From NCBI GenBank assembly GCA_027577415.1, contig JANBQS010000108.1:1-35272 (forward strand): a DNA stretch of 35,272 nt, read 5' to 3'. Position numbers and translations under genes: made by a program. This DNA comes from Coemansia sp. RSA 922. Taxonomy: Eukaryota; Kickxellomycota; Kickxellomycetes; Kickxellales; Kickxellaceae. Shown here one piece after another: positions 1-8,031 of this stretch (position 1 is the first letter of the stretch; each line of letters opens with the position of its first letter). The notes under the pieces were generated by a model that worked only from the letters and a program-made list of their open reading frames with translations, did no database searches and had not been told where the DNA came from.

Positions 1-977
1 CCGACAATGGGTAGTGGTAATAAACCGGGGGGTGTATATGCCAAGTGGGGGAGATTCTATTCAATTAGATTCAAAAAGGCCAAGACGCCCAGCCAACTTG
101 AAACAATCGATATGCGTGCCAAATGTGGCGGTCAGCAGCCAAGAATAAAGAGGAGAGGCTTTTTTTTACGGACATACAGAGAAAAAAATCAAGGATTTCG
201 GAAAGAAAAAAGTACACCTTTTTAAAAGATGAAAAAATGCATGCAAGCTCTTTTTTCTTGCGTCCGTGCGTAGTACATGTGATTAGCCTTAAACACCTTG
301 CCTCAGCAGGCGTCATATGCGAGTATCTCTTCACATCCTGTGTCTGTCTGCACACAATATCCAAGTACCTTTTTTGGGTGTCATCCCCTCGTTTCAATGC
401 ACATGAAAAGAAAACAAGCCAAATAAATTTTTCTATAAATATATACAAAAAACAACTTTTTTACAATGAGCTAAATGCCAAGCATAATGTAGGGAGGAGG
501 CGTGTAATCTACATCCCGTTTCAGGAACTATTTTGTACTTTGGCAATCAACTAGTATTATTGTGCGTGATTTCGGGCGGCTTGGGTGAAGAAAAAAAACA
601 AGTGCCTCCCCACCGCCACAAGCCACAATGTAATAGCGGCTTGGCGCAGTTTTCTCTTAGCAGATCCTAGCCTCATAGAAACAATCGATTTGCTATAGCT
701 TTCCCTTTTCGGGCGTACTAGCATCTATTGACTAGAACTAATACAACGCGCCACAGGATTTTCTGCATTATACGCCAAGAGCTATAATCAAGGCGGGTCT
801 GGACCCAAAGAGTACTTTGTCTTTCTACTGGATTAATCAAATGTGGATCGAAAATCATAGAATCATGGATATGATCTGCTCACTACTCTGATATGGACAG
901 CCCGTTGCTTGCTTCTTTTTCTTCAATTCGCAACCTTAATACTCTTTATTTTTATTTTACTCATTCTATTCGCCACT
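1..977. other. Intergenic stretch, no supported gene
   Basis: AT-rich DNA with many A and T homopolymers. Short open frames occur on both strands but overlap each other, have biased composition and resemble no family I know. I saw no tRNA or snRNA signature. The last 100 bases are T-rich and are probably the promoter and leader of the ribosomal protein gene that follows. Confidence 0.6.
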
Positions 978-1415
978 ATGTTGCACTTGCTCGGCGTGAA
1001 TCTCCCTGACCAGAAGGTGGTCTCAGTGGCGCTCACATATTTCTACGGAATCGGGCCGTTGACAGCACGCAAAATTTGTTCAAGACTATCGTTCCACAAA
1101 GAATGCAAACTAAGCGAACTTACCGAAGGACAACTCAACCAGCTGTCGGGTGTGTTGTCTGAAATGACTATTGAGAACGATTTAAAGAGACAGGTGGCCG
1201 CTAATGTACAGCACTTGCGTCAGATTGGTACCTATGTCGGGAAGCGGCACGCAATGGGCTTGCCTGTTCATGGACAGAGGACCAGAGGTAACTCGATTAC
1301 TGCAAAGAAGATTAACGGCAAGATGTTGCGCAAGTACTCGACTGTCGCTGATACCGCGTTTACTCGCCAGGCCCTGGGTATGTTCCAGTCGCCGCTCTCA
1401 AAGCACCAGAATTGA
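978..1415 (+). CDS. SWS2: Mitochondrial small ribosomal subunit protein uS13m
   Basis: A 145-residue S13-family protein of the mitochondrial small subunit. In this family it sits in the head of the 30S-like particle and contacts tRNA and the subunit bridge. The family's helix-two-turns-helix start is visible as YFYGIGPLTARKIC (residues 21-34), with the GIG motif at 24-26. The basic C-terminal signature LPVHGQRTRGN is at 95-105. The frame stays open upstream of this ATG, but that part encodes a run of Leu/Phe/Ile from T-rich leader DNA, and MLHLLGVNLP aligns with normal S13 starts, so I chose the ATG at 978. There is no long presequence; S13m of this size can carry its import signal in the mature N-terminus. 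No intron is seen. PP5 follows on the same strand after about 290 bases. Confidence 0.92.
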   Translation: MLHLLGVNLPDQKVVSVALTYFYGIGPLTARKICSRLSFHKECKLSELTEGQLNQLSGVLSEMTIENDLKRQVAANVQHLRQIGTYVGKRHAMGLPVHGQRTRGNSITAKKINGKMLRKYSTVADTAFTRQALGMFQSPLSKHQN

Positions 1416-1707
1416 AGGGGGGTTTTTTTCTGTAGTTGTTGTTGTTGAGTAAATAGAGGTTTAGATAGATGTAATGTCCTTATTCTCCGGTTGCTCAGTA
1501 TCGATCGTGTTACTGGTAGCTATTGATCCAGGCCTACAGACCGATGAAAGTCAACCGCGAAAAAAGAAAGAAAAAAATAATGTAGCTGATGGTGAGGGGG
1601 AAATGGCGTGCTTTTACGATTTTCTCTTCTGTTTTTATTTATTCCTTGTTTTGAACAGTAATTAATTGTATACCACAAAGTCAATTCCTTCCTTCGTTCT
1701 TTTAAAA

Positions 1708-3303
1708 ATGGTTACTCCAATTGCAGATGCTCAGACGTCTAACCGCGCCAATGAGCTCAAACTCGAGGCTAATGCGTTCTTCGCCAACAAGCAGTATCAC
1801 GAAGCCATTGACAAGTACACCCAGGCAATTGCGGCAGACCCGACGGTACCTGCGTTCTACACTAACCGCGCTCAGTGCCACCAGAAAACCGAGAGCTATG
1901 GTGCGGCCAGGGACGATGCCAATGCGGCGTTGGAGCTTGACCCGAACTTTATCAAGGCGTACTACCGCCGAGCATCCGCCCTTTTCTCCATGGGAAAACT
2001 CAAGGAAGCACGCGCCGACTTCCGCGAGGTCCAGAAGCGGGCGCCTAGGGATCCGTTAGCGATTAAGCAGTATACGGAGTGCGACAAAATCTATCGTCGT
2101 ATCCAGTTTGAAATGGCCATTGACTCGGATGTCGATAGAAAGCGCGTGTCTGACAGCATTGATTTGAGCAAATTTTCGCTACCCGAAGACTATGCCGGAC
2201 CTCGAATGCCTAAGCGTACTAAGAAGGTTCCTAAATCGACGTTGCCCGACAAGGACGCGGGACAGTCGGAGGATAAGGGTGACGAGAACAAGGAGGTGGA
2301 GATGGTCGAGGTTGAAGAGGAATACGTGGATCTGCCCTTTGTCCAGGGCTTGGCTGACTGGTTCCGCGATCAAAAGAATTTGCCTGTGCGCTACATGTAC
2401 GCGATCCTGTTGCAAGTCGTGAAGCTCTTGCGCCCACTTCCAACCATGGTTGACATCACTGTCCCCGAGGGCTCGGTAATAACAGTCTGTGGAGACGTGC
2501 ATGGTCAGTATTACGACGTTTTAAACATCTTCAAGCTGAACGGATTCCCGTCGGAAACGCTACTATACCTGTTTAACGGAGACTTTGTCGACCGCGGCTC
2601 TTTCTCAGTCGAAGTCATCGTGTTGTTCTTCTCGCTCAAGCTCCTGTACCCCAACGCGTTTTTCCTGAACCGTGGCAACCACGAGTCAATTGGCATGAAC
2701 CAGCTCTATGGATTTGAGGGTGAGGTTCGTCACAAGTATTCGGCACAGGGTAAACGCATGTTTGACCTGTTCCAGGAGACCTTTGAGGCCCTGCCGGTAG
2801 CGCATCTGATTCAGGAGAAAGTGTTTGTTGTGCATGGCGGTCTTTACTCGCGCGAGACCGCAAAGAACGCCAACCAGCCTGATGGCGACGGCGTCGTACG
2901 TCTTGACGAATTGCGCGAGTTGTCGCGCTTTTACCAGCCTAGTCACAGCAAGCTTTTGTGCGAGTCTCTGTGGTCCGATCCCCAGTCTGCTAATGGTCGG
3001 GCGCCCAACCCGCGTGGTACGGCTATCCAGTATGGTCCTGATGTCACTAAGGAGTTTTGCGATACGAATAACCTCAAGATGGTCATTCGTAGTCACCAGC
3101 AGATGGACGAGGGCTATGAGATCGCTCATGATGGCAAAATGGTTACCGTGTTTTCGGCTCCAAACTACTGCGATCAAGGGACAAATAAGGGCGCGTATAT
3201 CAGGATTACGCCTGAACTCGATACAACTTACCACAAGTTCACTGCTGTGCCTCACCCTAACGTCAAGGCCATGGCATATGCCAATGCCAACCGCTTTATG
3301 TAA
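1708..3303 (+). CDS. PPT1: Serine/threonine-protein phosphatase 5 (TPR-PPP family)
   Basis: A 531-residue PP5/Ppt1 orthologue, a phosphatase that binds Hsp90 through its TPR domain and dephosphorylates chaperone-associated substrates. Three TPR units occupy roughly residues 13-115 (for example YTNRAQC at 51-57). A linker with an acidic, lysine-rich stretch (about 170-206) follows, then the PPP catalytic domain. Metal and catalytic motifs are intact: GDVHG (262-266), GDFVDRG (291-297), RGNHES (322-327), VVHGG (374-378) and SAPNYC (483-488). The ending TAVPHPNVKAMAYAN is a PP5 hallmark. The ATG at 1708 gives a normal-length N-terminus; the open frame extends 14 codons upstream into T-rich leader without a useful start. 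No intron is seen. The charged linker is longer than in animal PP5, which may be lineage variation. Confidence 0.97.
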   Translation: MVTPIADAQTSNRANELKLEANAFFANKQYHEAIDKYTQAIAADPTVPAFYTNRAQCHQKTESYGAARDDANAALELDPNFIKAYYRRASALFSMGKLKEARADFREVQKRAPRDPLAIKQYTECDKIYRRIQFEMAIDSDVDRKRVSDSIDLSKFSLPEDYAGPRMPKRTKKVPKSTLPDKDAGQSEDKGDENKEVEMVEVEEEYVDLPFVQGLADWFRDQKNLPVRYMYAILLQVVKLLRPLPTMVDITVPEGSVITVCGDVHGQYYDVLNIFKLNGFPSETLLYLFNGDFVDRGSFSVEVIVLFFSLKLLYPNAFFLNRGNHESIGMNQLYGFEGEVRHKYSAQGKRMFDLFQETFEALPVAHLIQEKVFVVHGGLYSRETAKNANQPDGDGVVRLDELRELSRFYQPSHSKLLCESLWSDPQSANGRAPNPRGTAIQYGPDVTKEFCDTNNLKMVIRSHQQMDEGYEIAHDGKMVTVFSAPNYCDQGTNKGAYIRITPELDTTYHKFTAVPHPNVKAMAYANANRFM

Positions 3304-3409
3304 CCTCTAGCTCAATATCTCTAGACGCTACATTTTTTTCTTGCTATTTCAAACGCGTAAATTTTTTTTCGGTTGATGGCTTGTATCGCAATATATTTGA
3401 AATTATGTC

Positions 3410-4096
3410 TTATTTCTTCTTGCCGTCCTTTTTACGGATAGTCTCGTCATCGACAAAGATACCCTTTTGGTTATACGGCTCTGGCTTCTTCCACTTGCGC
3501 ACCTTGGCAGCAAAGAGCTTGACTTGCTGCAGATCAATACCACTGATCAAAACACGCGTAGGAGTGGGGACCGAGACCTTCAATCCCTCCGGAATCTCCA
3601 AATTGATAGGATGCGAGTAACCCAAACGCAAGGCCAACTGTCCGTTCTCAATAGCCGCCCTGTATCCAACGCCGACGAAGCGTAAGGTGGCGCTGAACCC
3701 TTCGGTAACACCAATGACGCAGTTGTTGATACACGCCCTGGTTGTGCCCCACATTTGGCGCTGCTTTCTCTCGGCGCTGTTACCTACACTGACCAATAGC
3801 TGTGTCTCGGCACTGTCCGACTGTCCGTTGGGTTGGACAAACTCGAGACTGACAAACGGTTCTATGGGCATAGTGCGTTCGCCTAGAGGTCCGGTCACTT
3901 TGAGCGTCGTCTTGTCAAAGAAGCGCGAGTCAATGGCGCTGAAGGCAGTGGGTAGGTGCTCAATTTTCACTTCACTGGTGTATTTGATTGGGAGACCGCC
4001 AATGTGTGACATTGTGTTGCCTCGTGTTGTGCTGAACGAGCGGCATAGCTGTTGGCGTGTGGTCTGCCCGATAATTCGCAACGTGGCCTGCTGCAT
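3410..4096 (-). CDS. MRPL6: Mitochondrial large ribosomal subunit protein uL6m
   Basis: A 228-residue L6-family protein of the mitochondrial large subunit, which binds 23S-like rRNA near the factor-binding stalk. The first 25 or so residues (MQQATLRIIGQTTRQQLCRS...) are basic, amphipathic and Ser/Thr-rich, as expected of a mitochondrial presequence. The two L6 beta-alpha units follow. The second contains VGVGYRAAIENGQLALRLGYSHP, the classic L6 repeat. The C-terminal KKPEPYNQKGI resembles the bacterial EPYKGKGI signature. The start was placed at the ATG that begins this presequence; a further ATG 15 codons upstream only adds leader-like sequence. The 3' end converges on PP5, leaving about 100 bases between stop codons. 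Confidence 0.94.
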   Translation of the reverse strand: MQQATLRIIGQTTRQQLCRSFSTTRGNTMSHIGGLPIKYTSEVKIEHLPTAFSAIDSRFFDKTTLKVTGPLGERTMPIEPFVSLEFVQPNGQSDSAETQLLVSVGNSAERKQRQMWGTTRACINNCVIGVTEGFSATLRFVGVGYRAAIENGQLALRLGYSHPINLEIPEGLKVSVPTPTRVLISGIDLQQVKLFAAKVRKWKKPEPYNQKGIFVDDETIRKKDGKKK

Positions 4097-4376
4097 TTTT
4101 GTATGGAAAAAAAAGTGAATTGGAGGGGAGGCAAAATTCATAGTTCTTTATCATGATTTTTTGTATCACTTTTGTGGAACAATAATCAGTAGACAGGATT
4201 AAGCGTGGCATAAATTAGCGGTCCCTTTGATGCAAACCCATGCCCCAAAAAACTGGAATGGGCTTTTCTATGTCAAAAGGCGCCTCCTTTCTCATCCGCC
4301 TTTGCTTCTGCTTCTCTATTCTTTACTCTTCACTTTTTTCTAATACTTGCTTTATTTTTTTTCTACGTAAACCAAT

Positions 4377-4721
4377 ATGAACTACGATTCCAAGACCTCG
4401 GACCAGGACCAGGATAGGGGATACTCCCAGCAGCAGCACTATGGAGCTCCTCCTCAGAACGGCTACCCGCAACCAACGTTCCCTCAGCAGAGTTATCCTC
4501 AGCAGAGTTATCCTCAGCAGAGCTATCCTCAGCAGGCCTACCCGCCGTTCCAGCCAGGCGCTCCTCAGACGTACCCACCGTACCAGCCCCCTGGCGCACC
4601 CGTACCTGTTATCATACAGCAGCAGGCAGCTCCCGCCCCCGAGAAGGACAGCGACTGGGGATGCTGCAAAACGTGCTGCCTTGCTTGCTGCGCGTGCTGC
4701 CTCCTCGACGCCCTCTGCTAA
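4377..4721 (+). CDS. Gln/Pro/Tyr-rich small CYSTM-domain protein
   Basis: A 114-residue protein in two parts. Residues 1-90 are a hydrophilic Q/P/Y-rich low-complexity arm with repeated YPQQS units. The last 22 or so residues are a cysteine-rich hydrophobic segment (WGCCKTCCLACCACCLLDALC) typical of CYSTM tails. CYSTM proteins of fungi and plants are tail-anchored or palmitoylated plasma-membrane peptides linked to stress and metal tolerance; that role is family knowledge, not something this sequence proves. The nine cysteines near the C-terminus and the absence of a signal peptide fit. The ATG follows a long pyrimidine-rich leader (4261-4376). Its promoter region is shared with the divergently transcribed uL6m gene. 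Confidence 0.85.
   Translation: MNYDSKTSDQDQDRGYSQQQHYGAPPQNGYPQPTFPQQSYPQQSYPQQSYPQQAYPPFQPGAPQTYPPYQPPGAPVPVIIQQQAAPAPEKDSDWGCCKTCCLACCACCLLDALC
4482..4541 (+). repeat. Four 15-bp in-frame tandem repeats (QQSYP)
   Basis: Four consecutive 15-base units of the form CCTCAGCAGAGTTAT. The first two are identical, the third differs by one base and the fourth is more diverged. They encode PQQSY repeats in the CYSTM protein. The near-identity suggests recent slippage, so copy number may vary between strains. Confidence 0.9.
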
Positions 4722-5154
4722 GCTCAGCTCTGTGTAAAGCCGAATAGTTTTTTTTGGTCTATAGTATAGACCATTGTCTCCACCAGTCTAGCAACGATAT
4801 TTCTCCCCTCTATATTTTTCCTTTTTTTTGCTATTACTTTTCTCAATGCTATTTGCTTCTGTATTAGTCACTTTAGTTTGCTAGCCATGGCATGGTCAGA
4901 AAACTTCAATCTGTGGAGAGTACTTTTTTTTCCTTTCCAATTTCCGTATGTCTTGGCAAATCCGCTGCCTCCCTCCCCACATCTTTGCCACAAGAGCAGC
5001 GGGAATTCTTATAAGAAGTTCTATATTTAGGCTACAAAGGCTGCTGATTTCTAAGAGGAAAAAAAAACAAGCAGTTGTAATTAGTAGGTGCATCCAGAAC
5101 TTCTTGGTGAGGCGAACGTGCTGCAAGAGAGTGGTGGGAACAAGAAAAACGTGG
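4722..5154. other. Convergent intergenic region between CYSTM and GPALPP genes
   Basis: This stretch holds the 3' regions of two convergent genes. It is T-rich and no reading frame looks coding. It contains a perfect short palindrome, listed separately. Confidence 0.6.
4755..4773. repeat. Perfect 19-bp palindrome downstream of the CYSTM gene
   Basis: TGGTCTATAGTATAGACCA reads as two perfect 9-base arms around a single central G. It lies 34 bases after the CYSTM stop codon, just after a T run. It could be a 3'UTR hairpin or a binding site for a dimeric protein; the sequence does not decide between these. Confidence 0.7.
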
Positions 5155-6042
5155 CTACATGAATGATCCACCTTTGCTTGGAGCGTATTTGTCGGACAGG
5201 TAGCCCATTGTGTTGAGCATCTCACGCTGCCGGCGGCTGTCGACCTTGCCTGAGCTCAGATCACGGGAGCGGTCAAAGCGCTGGCTCTTCCACTCATCAT
5301 CCTCGTCATCATCGCTGTGTCTATCAGTTCGGCGTGACGATGGAGACCTTTCTCTCCGACGACTTTTATCTGATCGGCCACTCTTCTTTTCTTTCCCCTT
5401 GTTCTTTGACTCGAGATGCATTTCCATCAAACTCTTGGGCCGCTGAGACCGATTAAACTCTTCGACCCACTTTGATTTTTCGGCATCTTCCTCGCGCTTA
5501 CGACGCATACCAGGTGTCTCCTCTTCTACGGCTGGTTTGCGGCGCTTTGACTTTTCCTTTTCCTTTTCCTTTTGTAGCCGTTTTTCTTCGGGTGTCTCTG
5601 TCCATGATTTATCGAATAACGGTGCTGCTACGACGCTGCGCCCTCCGTTGCCGCGCCCGCCCATTGCCTTGCTGCTTTCGGCGGAGGGCGGTACTAGCAT
5701 CCACTCTTCGCGCCTTTCGGCCGAGTTGTTTGTAGAATCGTCTTCGTCTTTGTGGGTCCGGGCTTCCATCATGTCTACTGTCTGACGCAATGCTTGCTCT
5801 TTGGAGTAGCCGGCTAAGGCTGCTGATGGGCCTACTATGTCGTCGTCTTCGCTCTCTTCGTCTTTGTGATCTGGACTCGTAGTCAAAGTTTGGGGTTTTG
5901 CAGGTAGTGCGCCTGGAGGCGGCATGGCTGGCCCAATCACCTCAGTGTCGGATGAACTGTCGTCGTCGCTTTGTCGGTTTGCCGATATACCGAGCATGGC
6001 GGCTACCTCTGGAGGCAACTGTGGTCCAATCCCGCCAGACAT
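5155..6042 (-). CDS. GPALPP-motif / DUF3752 nuclear protein
   Basis: A 295-residue, highly charged protein of the GPALPP1 (DUF3752) family, found across eukaryotes with poorly known, probably nuclear function. The repeated short motif that names the family is clear: IGPQLPPE (about residue 5), IGPAMPPP (about 36) and VGPSAAL (about 69). The C-terminal half contains the DUF3752 hallmarks: the segment from REEWMLVPP through FDKSWTETPEEK, then a KEKEKEKSKRRK stretch, SLMEMHLESKNK and a closing FDRSRDLSSGKVDSRRQ region. An RS/KR-rich stretch near residue 225 suggests nuclear localisation. I start at the ATG giving MSGGIGPQLPPEV; upstream in-frame codons encode hydrophobic leader without family similarity. 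Confidence 0.88.
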   Translation of the reverse strand: MSGGIGPQLPPEVAAMLGISANRQSDDDSSSDTEVIGPAMPPPGALPAKPQTLTTSPDHKDEESEDDDIVGPSAALAGYSKEQALRQTVDMMEARTHKDEDDSTNNSAERREEWMLVPPSAESSKAMGGRGNGGRSVVAAPLFDKSWTETPEEKRLQKEKEKEKSKRRKPAVEEETPGMRRKREEDAEKSKWVEEFNRSQRPKSLMEMHLESKNKGKEKKSGRSDKSRRRERSPSSRRTDRHSDDDEDDEWKSQRFDRSRDLSSGKVDSRRQREMLNTMGYLSDKYAPSKGGSFM

Positions 6043-6210
6043 GATTAAAATAAATAAAAAGTGCAAGATTGTAGGCGATAGTTGTGGCAAGTGACTGGAC
6101 AAGTTTCCAATAGTGCGACGACTCAATGCCTCGACTTTAATGTCTAGTAGTTGTGGGCAAAGTCACTTAATAAAAAACATGTAATTGAAGTATAAGAAAA
6201 ATAATAGATA

Positions 6211-6924
6211 CTAGTTCTTGGTCTCGGCCACGAACTTCTTGTAGTTCTCGATCAAGAGCGCATCCTCTGGCTTGACGTCAGTGAATCCAGGATGCTTGGA
6301 GAACGCAGTCTTCCACTTGTTAAAGGCCGCATACTCCTCAGTCTCTGGAACCACCACACCGCGATAATGGCGCGGGACGGCTAGCAGCCCGACAAACGAC
6401 ACGAGGGCGATTTCAGCAAACCCGAATTTATCTCCGTACCAGAACGGACCGCCCTTGCCGCTCGACCTCTTCCACTGGATCTCCAGCTCGTCATTAACAG
6501 CCCTGATACCAGCCAGCAGTGACTCCTCTGCCTTCTTCTGGTCCTCCACCTCAGCCGACGTCAGCGACTTGTAGATGAATGGGCTAACACGAGTACCGAA
6601 CAGCTCAATGAATAGACGCAGTTGCGCGCGCTCAGTGGCATTGGTCGACAGGAGTCCGGCTTCGGGGAACTGGTCGGCGACAAACTCGGCGATAACCAAA
6701 GACTCGATGAGAATGGTGCCGTCGGGCGTGCGCAGGGCGGGTACTTTGAGCTGTGGGTTGACTAGATGGTACCAGTCTGGCTTGTTCTTTAGATCGATCT
6801 CCTCGACTACGTAGGGCACTTTGGCGATGTTGAATGCGCGGACAGCACGCTGTGCGTAGGGACACAGCGCATAGGAGTAGAGCGTGTAGGCGTTCTCCTT
6901 GAATGGGTAAGTAGTGGCGTTCAT
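6211..6924 (-). CDS. Glutathione S-transferase, omega/cysteine type
   Basis: A 237-residue cytosolic GST with an N-terminal thioredoxin-like domain (about 10-90) and an all-helical C-terminal domain. The active-site motif is CPYAQR at 21-26, so the catalytic residue is predicted to be cysteine. This points to omega/GTO-like enzymes, which do thiol transfer and dehydroascorbate or deglutathionylation chemistry, rather than classical conjugation. LKVPALRTPDGTILIESLVIAEF contains the cis-Pro (VPAL) and the glutathione-binding ES pair. An in-frame open extension of 102 codons lies upstream but is A/T-rich and unlike GSTs; the first ATG of the GST domain was chosen. It may share a divergent promoter region with the transporter gene to the right. 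Confidence 0.92.
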   Translation of the reverse strand: MNATTYPFKENAYTLYSYALCPYAQRAVRAFNIAKVPYVVEEIDLKNKPDWYHLVNPQLKVPALRTPDGTILIESLVIAEFVADQFPEAGLLSTNATERAQLRLFIELFGTRVSPFIYKSLTSAEVEDQKKAEESLLAGIRAVNDELEIQWKRSSGKGGPFWYGDKFGFAEIALVSFVGLLAVPRHYRGVVVPETEEYAAFNKWKTAFSKHPGFTDVKPEDALLIENYKKFVAETKN

Positions 6925-7689
6925 TGTCGGCAAGTGGCGAGTGATGTGGCGAAGAATCTTTGGATACAAGTTAAATGTAAGAGAGAAGAGTTGGATATAT
7001 GTTTGGTAGATAAAATGAAGAGCAGAAGGTGTGTAGGGCGTGCCTTTTAAAGCTTTTTTTTTTTCGACGAAACTTGGACACGAAAAGCAGAAAGACGGGT
7101 GCAGGATCTTCGCTAGTGTATTATTAATTGCCTGGACATTCTCAATCTCCGCATGAAATCCGCGCTTGCCCACACGCTTTTTTGAGATGACGCCTTTTCC
7201 CCTTTGTTTGCTTGCTCGGAGAGCTATCATCGCAGTCCTTGTTTATGTGGTTTGTAAGCAAGATGTCGACAGCAACGCATAGATGGCAAAATCCCACGTC
7301 TAATGCATATGTCGTATAATTAAATATACACTGCTTAGAAATGAAAGATTAGGCTATAGGAATTACCGTCACTTGCAGTCAGCCACATGGACCCATGTGA
7401 TCCATCAACGACAGAGAATGCGCCTCTATCTCTATCAGATTCTCCGCGTCTCTCCTTTGCTTTATCTTTTTTTGAAATCTTTGTATTCTTGCATATCCCA
7501 TAGGCCGCATTTGGTCGACGTCCGCAGCAGCTCTGACTATACGTTTGTAAGCGACTTCGCTCAGCATACAGAGTGTCCAAGTGCATTATGCTTCTTTCGC
7601 CACTATCCCGAACTCGCACCGACACCATACCGGACAACTTGCCTATTGATACATCGTTTAGTTGTCACCATGAGCGGCTGGCCATCAAG
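6925..7689. other. Divergent intergenic region with possible first exon of the transporter
   Basis: This region separates the GST gene (-) from the transporter (+). The GST leader is AT-rich. On the plus strand, sequence ending at 7689 is directly followed by a good 5' splice site (AAG|GTAAGC). A frame open from the ATGs at 7573 or 7588 to 7689 joins in phase to the downstream exon. A nearer ATG at 7670 (MSGWPS) would be out of phase with the best acceptor. Whether the exon is coding or purely leader cannot be settled by eye. Confidence 0.45.
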
Positions 7690-7965
7690 GTAAGCCATGT
7701 TTGGTGTAGTAAAAAAAAGCGCTTGGGATTGGAGTCTTGGCACAGTCGTTTATCGTATTATTCCAAACAAAAAAGTGTAGTACTGGCAGACGTCATAGCT
7801 TCACAAGCGTGCCTCAAGCAGACTCTGTAAATGTAAGAGTATCCTCTGGCTTCTAGACTCTCGTCGTTTTCTTTCTTGTGCAACCAACATGGGCTGACTC
7901 TCTTTCCTTTCTCGGTCACGAAGATTTTTTTCTTCTCATCGCTAATATTTAATGCTTTTATCTAG
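7690..7965 (+). other. Probable intron before the inositol transporter
   Basis: It begins GTAAGC and ends in a pyrimidine-rich tract with TCTAG at 7961-7965. A CTAAT branch-like sequence lies about 20 bases before the acceptor. From 7966 an open acidic, Ser/Thr-rich frame (DDDEQSTRPSLSDSTP...) runs into the ATG at 8032, which looks like a transporter N-terminal tail and supports a real exon boundary. The intron is 276 bases. Confidence 0.6.
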
Positions 7966-8031
7966 GACGACGACGAACAGAGTACGCGACCTTCGCTAAG
8001 CGACAGTACACCAGATATCGATACAGACGCA

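Noticed and set aside
2686..3255. 189-codon minus-strand open frame inside PP5
   Set aside because: Antisense shadow of a highly conserved phosphatase domain.
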